Positions 1 through 11,518 of a DNA stretch of 64,000 nucleotides are shown here, in pieces. The position numbers and the translations under genes are program-made. The notes beneath the pieces are model-generated. The model did no database searches and had not been told where the DNA came from. It saw only the letters and a program-made list of their open reading frames with translations. The stretch comes from Paramacrobiotus metropolitanus. Its lineage: Eukaryota; Tardigrada; Eutardigrada; Parachela; Macrobiotidae. Every line of letters begins with the position of its first letter. The stretch's first letter is position 1. The DNA lies in NCBI RefSeq assembly GCF_019649055.1, contig NW_026570289.1:310001-374000 (forward strand). Direction: 5' to 3'.

Positions 1-1208
1 CCCATCGTGGTCATCGTCGTGGTCACCGGCACCAAGAGGAAGTAGCCCAGCGTGGTTGGCAGCTGATTTGTAAACGCACAAATCTGACTGGATAACTTCT
101 CTTTCACGAAGACCGTTGGTTTCTGATATGACTGTTGAATCGAGCCAATGAAGAACCCGGTGATAACAGCGCAGTGAATACCGGTGACCAGTAGTGCAGC
201 GATCCAGTTGTACCCTGTCAGGGGAATCATTACCCGATAGCGACACATGATATAAAAAAAATTTGTGAAACTTCCACATATACTGACAATGCGTGGCTCA
301 GTGGCTGTAAAAGTTTGTGGGCAAACAGTAAAACTGACACTGCTTTTCTGAATAAACTCAACTGTTAAACACGCACTGGCCGGGCTGCTTTGCGGAAAAC
401 GGGAAATATTTGGCGATGGAGAAGAAAGATGACAGAGCGGTGAGCCAAAAACGGCTAAGCGGAAGTAAGCCGATACCGAGTAACAGCAAAATGATGGTAA
501 ACTGCAGACTGGATTCGTATTTGATTTCGGTTAGTTGGGCTTTCTCCAGCTGCATGTCTTGGAATTCAATATCTTTGTCGTAGGAATAGATCTTAACGGA
601 CTGTGGAGAGTTTCTCCAAGCGTGTCCAAATCTGAAGCATCTGTTGCACAGAACAAAATAAAATACATTCTACAGTTGTGAAGAAATATCAAAAAAGATT
701 GGATAGAAAAGCTTCGGTTTTCGATCCGCTTTTAGTTTCATAAGTTACGTAACAACCTACCGGTGAACAAACGAGATGGGAAATATATTCGTATTAAAGA
801 CATTGCAAATCAGTGGTGATTCCATAACGTCCACTTTTTGTCCGGCTTCCGTCGCCAACCAGCCAGCCAGCTCCAGCCAGCCATTTAATCCAGCTCTTCC
901 GACTGGATTAAATTCTGCCGCGCTAAGCGCATATTCCAGGATATAGCTCTTGCGGCCTGCTTGGGTTGAGCAAAGCACCGTTTCACTAGCGAACACCGCG
1001 CTAATAAGCAATAGCTAAGGAACGGCGATGCCACATTCATTGTTCCACCATAGTTTACGATGAAATCGATATCACTGCCGACATCCCACAGCGTCAAGAA
1101 GCCGGTGCCCAGAGCGAAGGGAATCAGCAGGCTGAACCATTGCCAAAAAGCGGACTGTTTATGGTGGGGCTCGTGTATACCGAGGAGAGAGTTAACGATG
1201 GCGCCCAT
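1..1208 (-). pseudogene. XK-related-like membrane protein, decayed paralogue, 3' end beyond window
   Basis: This is a paralogue of the intact XK-like gene at 48,893-51,595. Exon 1 runs from the ATG at 1208 to a GTAGGT donor after 761. It encodes the first membrane segment with the D-V-G-S-D motif (intact copy: D-I-G-S-D) and the RLARQNLI block (intact copy: RLARQSLI). Exon 2 begins at 640 and runs off the left edge, encoding QLTEIKYE (identical in the intact copy) and TTLGYFLLVPVTTTMT. The intact reading frame cannot be followed: exon 1 needs a frame change soon after QNLIQSEEL, and exon 2 changes frame just after the CVFNS block (about 355). I infer a pseudogene. XK-family proteins are multipass plasma-membrane proteins linked to lipid scrambling; the assignment rests on topology and the D-x-G-S-D start, so it is tentative. 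Confidence 0.65.
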
Positions 1209-4200
1209 TTCAATCTGCTACAACTCAAAGAAGCAAGCAACTCAAAGAAGCAGAAGCAAGCGAATATCCACGAATCATGTACAGTACAACCAAATTCCTT
1301 CACCACGGTGTAATGTACGCTACCAAAGCATGGTGATTGCAAAAATAATTTTTGATACATCGGTTTAGTTATGCGAGATTGGACGCCGTCATCATCTCCA
1401 TAAAGAACCGGAAATAATGCCGCACTTTTGCAAATATGGTGTGCATGCAACCACCGACAAACATAGAAGTATGTACAATGTATATAACATGGTCATGGAC
1501 ACAGCCACTTTCTGAATGTACAGTAGTATGTGGAACAAAACGTACATGTATAATGTATAAATGTACGTACGTACGTAGATTGTATATGTATAAATTACCG
1601 AATCTGGCTAATAATTATGTTTAAGTCGGCAGTATTGTACTGAAATAACTGAATTACGATGCAACTAATGAGCGCATACGCGCGCAGTCACGGTATATTA
1701 AATGAAATAAAGGATGAATGTCTTCGGCATAACATCTGTTTAAATCGGTGACTAACTGCGCAAACAGGAAACCGTTCGACGCAATGTGACGCATCGTCGA
1801 AGGTGTTCCCAGTCACTGTTTTTTACATTTCACCGTCGCGTTGATGGCGTCTATTGTCTGTCAACTGCTTATAAACTGTTTTTAGCTGCTGATAAAGCAT
1901 TTTAATTTACCAGTAAAATATTTACTATAAAGTTAGTAAAATTTCAATAAATTATTTCATTATAACTGATAATTTATACTATTAAATTACTCTTGAAATT
2001 AGGTATTATAACAGTTAAGAGCATGACTTTTTGTCAGGTCGGGTGTTGTCGAAAACCGTTATAATTTTGCTATACATGCCAAACTAATTGATTTTTATGG
2101 CGGAATCATCATGAATTTATTTACGCCGTTTAAATGCACACCATGTAAAGATCCCCACGGCAAAAACCAAAACAAAATAGCGTATTTATTGGAATACTCG
2201 AATCTTCTGAAAGACTGAAACTGAAAACTGTAACTTACATTGCAGACTTTCCCTGCCACTACCGACAGACAAAAGATTCGCCCTCGCGATATTAACTTAA
2301 TTGAAGAAGCTTGCGGTAATTGCGTAGTTAAAATGCTAACTTACGAATGTCACTCCTTTTTTTGAAAAATTATTTGCCGCATACAGTGTTAAAAATTTCG
2401 CCAGTCGGATTTACAGCGGACGCCATAGACACGGTTTCACTGTGCCATCGGCCTAAGGACCAATATTTTAGCGGGCAGGACCAACAACAGACCAAAACAA
2501 GCCGGTAAGTCTCAGATCGGTCGTGCGGTATATGAAACCGGCATTTCCACAAAGCTCAGCTTGTGTCTGTACTGCATGTACATTAGTGCATGCAGTACAG
2601 ACACAAGCAATACATGTACATTAGTACATGCAGTACAGACACAAGCTGAGCTTTGCTTGTTTAGCGTAGAGTAGTGTAGTCTGCGATGGTGACTACTGAC
2701 TACACTGCTGTAGAAAATACTGTCTGCGTTTTATAAATAAGAGACAATTCGCTTTGACCGCATTTACGATGTGCCGTCTATATTTTTGTCTCTTCCTTTA
2801 TGGCGATGTTGCTCTGGTTGTAGTAGCATAGGGTAAAGTTAGCAAGTAACACAGACGGGTTATTCATTGTAATAGCCAACGAAAAGATTCATCTGGGTAA
2901 CGAGAGTTTCTCAGTGGTCTTGCACATTTACCCGGGAATTGTATTAGCGCAAAACACGTTTCCGAGACGACGTTTACAGCTCTTGTGAAACACAAGTGTA
3001 GTGAGGTTATAAACGCAACATTGACATCTGACGTGGACAAAGTCCAATGAACGTACAGCATTTTCGTGACCTTGGTTCAGCACAGTCATCTCATCCAAAG
3101 GCGCGAGATTGTAGTGAGCAGTACGTTTGCGGTGGGCTGCCATGCATGTTAAAGTTAATCGAGACCAGCCAGCAGCCTCTAACTACCAATCGTCCATCGA
3201 CAGCGACCATACCAGCCGCTTGTTAAAGAATTTTACAAGTTACCGATTCATGTTATGTTGTCGATTGGAGCAAGGTAAGTTTTCCGTAAAATTCTAATAT
3301 TATAAGCTGTGGTCTGCGGGCATCTGTTTTATGTGCCACTTGGTCGAACATCACGAATTCACCAAAAGCTGATACCAGCTGACAATAACAGTTCATTTCC
3401 ACCATCTGCGTTTCACAAAATTTGACTAGAGAAATCACAGCTGGTTTCACAAGCACTACGAACTTGCCCTTTACGAAAACGGTCGCCGCGCATCAGCTGG
3501 TAATTCACACTAATTGCATATATATATTAGACCACTTACTATCAGTGACGCTAAACGTAGCATGTACAAAAATTCAGTACTTTTTGGCATGTTTTCGTCG
3601 AAGGCATTAAGTTGTAATTAAGGGCGTAAACGTGTGGCAGCGGCCTACAGCCTTAACCGTTTGGAATTTTTCAAAACGGATTGCACATTCTATTGTTGGT
3701 TTTCTATGCTCTCCATGCTCGTTATCGGTTTGATACGAAATTATGATTTTGAATAACTCGAATTACGGATATGAGTAAGCTTTATATAAGCCGTAGCTGC
3801 CACCGGAGTGGGTGCGGCTGTAGGGTGCAGACAGGCTGTCTAGCGCGCTGCCTCCCTGGCCTCTATGTCTACATGCCCGATTCAAACCACCTTACTACTA
3901 CTTTACTCGACTCAGATGTTTTTTGGAATTTCAAAAAACAAATTGCAGATTCAGAATCAGCGTAAAATTTTGCTATGGCTTTCTGTCTGTAAAAAGTTTG
4001 TAGCCCTTATGGATCGTCAGAATATCACTGCCACACGTTTTCAAACTTGATGGTCGTTTCGCCCATTGTATTTCTTTTGTCTTTCAAGAAATGTTAATGA
4101 GGTGTGACGGCAAAAAAAGTACTGAATTTTCCTACAATGTCTTGCGCTACCAGAGAAATCCTTTATACCGTGGTGCAAGAATCGCGAATGACCGAGCAAG

Positions 4201-5068
4201 TTTCCACGTTACGTTGTGCGCTTCCTTTCCCATTCTAGCAATAGCTTTGAGATTATTATTTTTTTTTAAATAGCAAACTGCAGATATACTGACGACGCCA
4301 GTACTCACTAACAACATTTGAACTTTTATATTTTACTGGACAAAGTACATCAAAATATCTAAAAGCGGATAGGACTTGTTTTGGCAGAACTAGAATAATT
4401 GTGCAGTTCTAACATTGTTTAAAGTTGATTGATGTACTTATTGGTTTGTGTGCATTTTTCACTTTGGTCTTAATTCTCGACTGCCTGAACGGGGTATGTG
4501 CGGTTGAAAATTAAACCTGCTTTTGAAGGATAAGACAAGTTTAAGGTTAGCGAGTTGTCGATGTTTCCACTATAATTATAATATCGGAAAGTTACTCATG
4601 CTGGCCAATTTTACCAGCAATTCAGAAAAAATAATCGTCGGTTATAAATGTCGCAAAACTTGTCGATCATTCATTTCCCATTTACCAATCATTATTTCAT
4701 AATTCGTTAGGAAAACATTGCTGGTCAGCTAAAAAGCATCACCAATTTGAAATAAAGTAATGTAGTCGTCAGCAAAATATCGAAGTGACAAAACATAGCA
4801 CATATTTTCTTATAATAACTGAATTGATTACAATGAAAACTGACAGCTGCACAGCTTGCTAAATGTTATGAAAATTGTGTAATACAAAAAATGTATTATG
4901 ATGTATTATGCCAAATATGTTATGAAATGTTAACTGCCAACCATATTCCCTCCACAGAAACTGGGTAACAAAACGCTACAGTTATTCCTTTGTAGCATTT
5001 TACGTCGGGGTTGGAAACTTGATGGCAGCTCCATGTCATTTCGCAGCCGTAAGGCGTGATGCTGTTAC
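1209..5068. other. AT-rich intergenic stretch without a supported gene
   Basis: About 3.9 kb between the decayed XK-like gene and the truncated GTPase copy. Open frames here are short (60-110 codons), overlap on both strands and show no family motif or splice pattern that I can follow. The only clear structure is the inverted repeat at 2,550-2,655, plus a GTAC-rich simple stretch near 1,565-1,580. Confidence 0.6.
2550..2655. repeat. 31-bp perfect inverted repeat (hairpin) with an extra internal arm copy
   Basis: Bases 2550-2580 are the exact reverse complement of 2625-2655 (arms start CAAAGCTCAGC and end GCTGAGCTTTG). The 44-base spacer holds another GCAGTACAGACACAAGC, so one left arm can pair with either of two right-arm copies. 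This would form a stable hairpin in RNA from either strand. It may be a foldback remnant or a small-RNA precursor; sequence alone cannot decide. Confidence 0.85.
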
Positions 5069-5959
5069 CTATTTCCACGGTCGCTTAAATTTGTTCCATG
5101 CGCGCTGCAGGAAACCTCCCTCAGACGACGGCTGCTGACGCGGCACTTGCATATGGCGAGGACGATCCACTTTACGCGGAATAATATATGCTGTTTCCAT
5201 GTAGCTGGCGCGCTGGCGTTTAGCCTGCTGTTCCATCCATTCCATATTGCGGAACATCGGCCCGCTAGTCGGCAGCGCATGCAGCCGCTCAATGTCCTCC
5301 TGCACCGACATCGTAGTGAATTCCATGGCCGTCCCACCTGCGCTGTTGCAAGCCTCCTCCAGTACAATGCGCTCGTTAGTATAGCACTGCAGCATCTCTT
5401 TGCACGCCTCCAGCGTCTGGCGGTCGCAACCGGCTGCCACCTTCTGTTGTTCCTCATTAATCAGCTGCCGCAGATATTCGTCGAGCGCATCATTGTACAC
5501 CGACATGGCGTTGACCTTCAGGAAATGGGCGAATTTCGATGCGATGCTGGTGATGATGTCCAGCTCGTTCTGCAGCGCTTCCTCCTCGGCTTTGCATTGG
5601 TGAATGACCGCTTTCGCTGCTAATATGTGTCCGTTCTTCTGCTGCAGCAGACTGTTAATGGTTTGTTCGGCGAAAAGAACGGACACAACACGGCAATCAT
5701 ATTTGACAGACTTATGCAGCCTGTAATTACATCCACAGTTCTTGCATTGACCATCGTCGCCGATTGCGCTGCAGCTCAAGAGAGCTTCGAGTTCGGGAGT
5801 GTCTTCGGGAACGCCTTTCAAGAAACAATGAGAATGGCACCAGGTTTTATACTTGGCCCGCTCCTTTCCAGAGATATCTTTCCAGAGTTCCATGCAGCTC
5901 GCAGCTGTACCCACCGTGCGCTGGGTAGGTGTCAGTACTGCAGCACCGTGTCGCGGCAT
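5069..5959 (-). CDS. C-terminal half of the AIG1/septin-like GTPase family, lacking the G domain
   Basis: An open frame of 296 codons aligns from about codon 12 to its end with roughly residues 457-743 of the full GTPase at 21,970-24,621. Shared blocks include YKTWCH-HC, the long stretch from NELDIITSIASKFAHFL to DEYLRQLIN, and METAY...PRKVDR near the end. It keeps the C-H-x-H-C zinc-type pair and the C-x2-C-x-C cluster, but one cysteine (C-I-E-M-C to C-M-E-L-W) is lost. No P-loop or DTPG motif is found upstream. Homology stops at the 90-bp tandem repeat at 5,921-6,100, which supplies the first codons (MPRHGAAVL). Either a 5'-truncated duplicate that happens to stay open, or a short coiled-coil protein of its own. 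The long open frame favours a young duplicate. Its neighbour on the other strand is the kinase at 6,987. Confidence 0.6.
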   Translation of the reverse strand: MPRHGAAVLTPTQRTVGTAASCMELWKDISGKERAKYKTWCHSHCFLKGVPEDTPELEALLSCSAIGDDGQCKNCGCNYRLHKSVKYDCRVVSVLFAEQTINSLLQQKNGHILAAKAVIHQCKAEEEALQNELDIITSIASKFAHFLKVNAMSVYNDALDEYLRQLINEEQQKVAAGCDRQTLEACKEMLQCYTNERIVLEEACNSAGGTAMEFTTMSVQEDIERLHALPTSGPMFRNMEWMEQQAKRQRASYMETAYIIPRKVDRPRHMQVPRQQPSSEGGFLQRAWNKFKRPWK

Positions 5960-6100
5960 GTCGCGCTAATATACTGTGTCGCTGTTGTCGCGGCGTGTTT
6001 CTAGCCGTATCTGGGTAGATGCCAGTACTGCAGCACCGTGTCGCGGCATGTCGCAATAGTTTTCTTTGTCGCTGTTGTCGCGGCGACTTCCCATCCGTAG
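5921..6100. repeat. 90-bp tandem duplication, two copies
   Basis: CTGGGTAGGTGTCAGTACTG at 5921 recurs as CTGGGTAGATGCCAGTACTG at 6011, and the next ~80 bases match with few changes (GCACCGTGTCGCGGCATGTCGC in both). It sits exactly where the truncated GTPase copy loses homology, so it marks the break. Confidence 0.85.
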
Positions 6101-6986
6101 CTTAGTTTGGGACTGGGACTGCAGTGCCTGTCGTCGCTTATTTACAGCTGCACTATGTTAGGGTCTAGCATCGTATATCGGCGTCGCGGATTATTTGTGA
6201 GTTTGCTGCCGCGACTGCGACGCAACACAAGTTTGGTACCGATTGAGCCAGTCCTACCTAATTTTCCCTTGCAAGACATACGTAAACGGCGAGCGGCAAT
6301 TAGCGATGCCAAAACGCTGCACCAATTCATTGCGGACTTCCCCATCTTTTCCTTGCAACGAACTTACCGACATGATTTTTCGTATTAAATACACGATAAA
6401 AACGCTGCATTACGTGAACAAAATTGTTCGGATTTACTTCGTGTTCTAGATGAACGATTGAAAGATACAATTTTCCACGGCAAAATTGCATGCTTCTGAC
6501 TGGTAATAAAAGAGCATAACAAAGCGTATTTTGACAGCTGCTGCGGCCAAACTGGATTTAACCGAGTGCGCTTCCTGCGGCATTAGTCATACGCGTGGAG
6601 CAGCCGGATGTGAATAGCTGGTAACTTTGCATACGTTTTAAAATTTTGATCGAACGAGAAATGCGCATACTGCCGGCATTGCTCGCCGTACCTTAACCGT
6701 GAAACCGTTCCCTTCTGAGTAACGGAACAAACTTTGTGCACAGTTATTATTATAGCGCAGAATATTATCAGCACAAGTGTTCATCGTTCATTTAAGCGTA
6801 CAGTTACACTCCGCAGTTTATCGTTACGCAGCATTCGCTTGATATATTTAGCTGAAAAATGGCGTATCTTATTTTACGTAAATGTTGTATACTGCGGTAA
6901 TTATTCAGAACTTTTTTTATTTCAAAGTTTGCGCATAAAATTCAGTAAAACGGATGTTTGGATTACTGAAGTAAGTCGAATGGAAA

Positions 6987-8502
6987 ATGGATGAGAGCGA
7001 GCGAAATTGCGCCAAACTCACTGCGATCCTGGGAATCGACGAATTTAAGCCACCGTCGCAATTTAGGCTGTACGATTTACTAGGTCCCGGAACCCAAGGG
7101 ATCGGCGTGTTCAAAGCGCAAGATACGGCCACGGGGAAAAAGTACGCGGCCAAGGTCTTCCAGATTCGCCGTGAATTCGTCGGTTACGCAAAAAAAGCCA
7201 ACACCGTTTCAGACGACAGCACGGTGTTGGCGTATGTCCGGGAATTCCGAGCCATCAAGGGATTTAGGCACGCCAACATCGTGAGATATTACTTCCTGGA
7301 TGTCAGTGTTGATAAATTCCTAGACAATTATCAGCTGCGCGTTTTCATGGAACGCTGTACCGGTAATGAATAATTACTTAGCGTAAACACAAATATAGTA
7401 GCCGACAGATTCGTTTTTGGTTTTCGTCATAGAAAATTACTCACCATATTATTTTACATGGGCAAATTTCAACTGTATTACCTTTGGGCTGTGCTCCTTA
7501 GCAGATGTTTATTATTCAGTACGCTTTCTTTTTTTTTGTAATTAGTGAATATACGTTCATAACCGCACGTCTGTGTAGGGTACCTTGTTCTGGCATGACC
7601 TTTCTTACAGTTAGGAAATTTAATTTTGTTGCTATCTGAAGATAGCTACCATTTTTATGTGGTAAAATAATGGCGGGAAAATTGCTTTGTTAAGGTTCTT
7701 TTCGGGATTTCGTACCAAAAACGTTTCTAATGCAAGAAATGCACCAAAACAATAATAACAGTTTTCAGTTTTAAGTTTTTGGCTAGGTGATACACTAGAA
7801 CGGGATATGGGAAAAGTCTACCAAACGTACAAAGCCGGTTATAAATCTGCCGACGTTCATCGCCATTTTCTCGACCTACTTTCTGGTCTTGACTGTCTCC
7901 ATCAGCGTCAAATAGTCCACCGCGATCTGCGCCCGGAGAATCTCATTTTGCCGAGCCCGAAAAAAAAACCCTGAAGATTGCCGATTATAGCGCCGCAGTG
8001 ATGCTCAACGGTTTCATCACCGAGCCCGGCGAAGTGACCACTCATGGAGGGCCGCCGTGGCATTTCAAAGCTCCGGAAGTGGCCAATCCCGCGAAGTTCG
8101 GCAACAGCGGACGCCGGACCGATGTGTGGAGTATGGCGTGCATTCTAATTTTCATGCTTCAGGGGAAAGTGCCGGTCTTTCGGTACACTTCCGGAAGGAA
8201 GATAATTGACGCGGAATCCAATGCGGATGTCCAGAAGGCGTTGGAGAAAGGCGTAGCGCCGTACTTTGACGGGGATTTTCAGCGGAGAGCAAGTTATGGC
8301 GACGAAGGAGCGTTTCTGAATCTGGCGAGAGACTTGCTGAAGCGGTGTCTCGTGGCGCACAATAAAAACCGGCCGTACATTGATGCCGTGCGTGACCATT
8401 CCTTTATCAGTTGTAAGTCATCAACGGCTGGTGATTGTGTCGGAAGTTATTGATAACAACTATATTGCAGATAAACCGAAAAACCACGGGAGCTGGTTCT
8501 AA
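6987..8502 (+). CDS. Ser/Thr protein kinase-like gene, three exons, one frame break
   Basis: Model: exons 6987-7362, 7787-8412 and 8471-8502, joined by GTAATG..TAG and GTAAGT..CAG introns; about 344 aa. Kinase landmarks in order: glycine loop G-P-G-T-Q-G (residues 33-38), AAK lysine 56, a likely helix-C glutamate 86, HRDLRPEN with HRD at 170-172, D-Y-S where DFG is usual (about 192-194), an APE motif, and the helix-F DVWSMACILIFML block. Family knowledge: these residues bind ATP and metal and catalyse phosphotransfer. Odd points: F and G of DFG are both replaced, although the metal-binding D stays. A run of nine A at 7960-7968 puts the two halves out of frame by one base, which could be a true mutation or an assembly error at a homopolymer. 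It shares a decayed relative at 18,550-18,720. MAP3K-like by general look only. Confidence 0.7.
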
Positions 8503-10740
8503 TTCTCGCTTTTTATGCTGATGAGGTTCCGCGCCTGGCACATTTCTGCGTTAATAACTGACTGATTGTCGGCGCATTTTTTGGGTCTGAATTATTTGTA
8601 GAGCGCATTTGAAAAGTAGCACAATTTAGTGATGTCACTGTGATGCATTGTGGCTTGTTTCAAAAGAGCGAAAAAATTTTCTGGCCCTTCTTTCCAGCGG
8701 AAGCAATAGAAGAGCGATATCTGAGCGCCCAATCGTCTTTGCAAGTTTGCATGCGACGGGAGCGGTCATTTTAGCTAATACGAGGAGCTGCGCTTCCAAA
8801 CCCCCCGCCCGGTTGCTGGGCGCCGCTTTTAACTTTATTCTAGCAACCGGGGTATTTCTTTGCGAAGACCAATCGTCCGTTATAAAGTTAATTTGAACCG
8901 CGCCAGTGTTTAACATTTCTCCTTTCCAAATTCGAAAAGTGTACCTAACAGTAAATTGCTAGACCGAAGCGCAGCTTATGATTCGGGGTTGCCGTTGGAA
9001 TAGAGCTGTTGCGGTCCTGTGCTTTCGTAAATTATGGAAACGCAACTCTGCGGAAACATTGTTTAAATAAGTACCACAAATGCTTTGATCATGAATCAAT
9101 ACGATGATTAGGTGTACATCGAACAAGATACAGTAGAGGTGTTTTCCATAAAGAATAATGATAATTAAGCATTGCGCAGTGCTTACATTCGCATTGTCGT
9201 CTTCGCAACAATTGCCGGCTTCGCTGACATCAGTTGACTCCAAGTGAGCCTATCTCCTCTCTTGTAATAATAATCGAAATTCAAAGAAATTCCCAAAAGT
9301 TGGATTCCAACACTTTGTAGCTCTTTAAAAAATCATTTAAAAATGAGTTTGTACGCAAAATTGATAGGACTTGATGGTATCTGAACAACAAAGTGACGGC
9401 CGGCTCCACGCATTTATCGAGCGATATACAGCTTGTAACAACAGCAACAACTACCATAAAAAATACGTAGTTAAATTTCTAGCAGTTTCCAGTAAATCAT
9501 GTATAATTTGTCATTATTATTTGTGTGTGTACAATGTTCAAGCAGGCGATGCTCGTTTGTTTGAATATACTCTATAATAATTAATAATAATTATTGTGAA
9601 AAAAGGTGAGGTAACCACTCCGTTCAAAAGCTGTCGACTGTCACGGAGTTTACAACGTTCTGCACCACTTTTCGCTCAATACACTTCCTTTCGCTGGCAC
9701 TATTTTGTGTATCATTCCATCATTTCTGTGTAAGTTGCACCAGTTTTACATTTTTTGCAAAGTTTTACAGGGGAATTTTTTGCAAAGTTTTACAGTTTGT
9801 GAAAACAGGAGTACCTAAATCTTGGTATTTAGGTAGATGAACAAAAAATTAAAAAAAAAGCATTTTGTGCGCTAATTACTGGCGAGAGCCACTCTCCGAT
9901 TAAATTGCACATACTTATATCAGGAGATCTAAAAGCTAATTCAGTTGTAAACTTATGACGTGAGAACCTTTCTGGATGGCGTTGAAAGCGCTACGATTCA
10001 ATTGGCAACTGAAAAATAAATGTAAAGGTCCTGCACCACCTGCGAAAATGTGAAGAAAACAGCAGTTACGATTGATCGTGGGTTTATGCTTTTTGCGAGA
10101 ATGAATTTTCTTATATGTGCATTAAAATAGCTTGCTGCGGATGCACTATACAACATGTACATTCTATAGGGGAACAAACAAGTCTACTCGGCCCGTTTCC
10201 CTGTACTGCTGCCGTCACCCGCCCGGAGTGTGACGTTACGGCAATACATACGGTTAAATCAGGCGCGGTACATAAGCTCCATGTATAGCCACAACGTAAT
10301 ATACCAGCCGGCTGACATCAAAAGTACAAGGGACGGGTTCGGCGAGACTCATTTTTCCCCCTATATAATGCATGCAAACTGCTGATTCCTGTAGTGAACA
10401 ACATTGCTTACGTGCTTGGCAAACCGGTATGCACGGAAATACGTAATAAAGGCCAACGCTATGCGCAGGAGTTTTTTGTTTTAAAGAAAAGTCTGTACGC
10501 GAAAATTTGCAACTGAAAAAGTAGTACAAATTCAAATTGCAGTGCATTTGCGAGTTTTAGTATTTAGCATGTACATTATTTGGATAAGTGCATGTAAGGG
10601 AAATGTTTGGAAGTACTGTGCACCGCACGTTGGTCAGTACAGCACCTATTCTAAGTGCTCTTGTGTCAAAAGCAATCCAGTATGCCGTCAAATCGTGTTT
10701 AAAATTCAGCACAGTGCTGCACAGTGTGCATCCATCCACA
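8503..10740. other. Intergenic, no supported gene
   Basis: No open frame here has a recognisable motif or exon pattern. A GC-richer patch at 8,690-8,850 is open on both strands (about 82-93 codons) but matches nothing I know. Near 9,740-9,800 the phrase TTTTTTGCAAAGTTTTACAG is repeated twice. Confidence 0.55.
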
Positions 10741-10754
10741 TATACCTAATTCCG

Positions 10755-11060
10755 TGAATAGATGACAAGTCAAAACTTTATGTAAAGTGCTGCCAGTATT
10801 TTATACTTGCCATATGCCGTGAATCCGTGAATCGGTAAAAAGTCAGTACTTTAATTATGTAAATTACTGCCAGTACTTTGTACTTCCCAGATGCCGTGAA
10901 TCCGTGAATCGATGAAAAGTCAATACTTTATGTAAAGTACTGCCACTACTTATGAAAGTACTACCAGTACTTCATACTTCCCACATGCCGTTAATCCGTG
11001 AACCGGCGAAAAATCTAACAGTACTTACTTTATGTAAAGTACTGCCAGTACTGTCAAGGA
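10755..11060. repeat. Degenerate tandem repeat, period about 90 bp, three to four units
   Basis: The phrases TGCCGTGAATCCGTGAATCG, AAAAGTCARTACTTTA and GTAAAGTACTGCCAGTACT recur in the same order at about 10,780, 10,880 and 10,980, with a last partial unit ending near 11,056. Units differ by substitutions and short indels, so the array is not recent. The GTAAAGTACT/CCAGTACTT parts are partly self-complementary. Confidence 0.8.
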
Positions 11061-11518
11061 AGATTGAGTGGAGCAGCACTACGGACTAGACGCCATAGAA
11101 AATGCATTCCTCTTACGCAGGACTGTACGCCATAGGAAAAAATTAACATGGAAACCGCCCATGTGAATGGCGCAGGTGGCGGTTACCATATCGGCTGCCA
11201 ACCGCCACAGCCGACAGCTACCAACTATCGCATTTTGCACAGCAGACTCCTATGCATTTCTCGCTAACGGCTACTGTGCAAATTGAGTGGCTTCTCTTTG
11301 TCTTCTGAACCGAGCCGGTTAGCATTAGTCAGATTTGGTATAAAATAGCTTGCATGATGCATTGTTAATTATCTCAGTTTTGTATTGCTACTAATTATAC
11401 TTGCATACTCGTATTCATTTTAGTATACTCGCACGTCAGTGTGTTTTGTTTACCTGTACTTGTGTTCTGCTTTATGTACTGCATAATGTTTCGCACTCCC
11501 GTATACACCGCTATCAAC

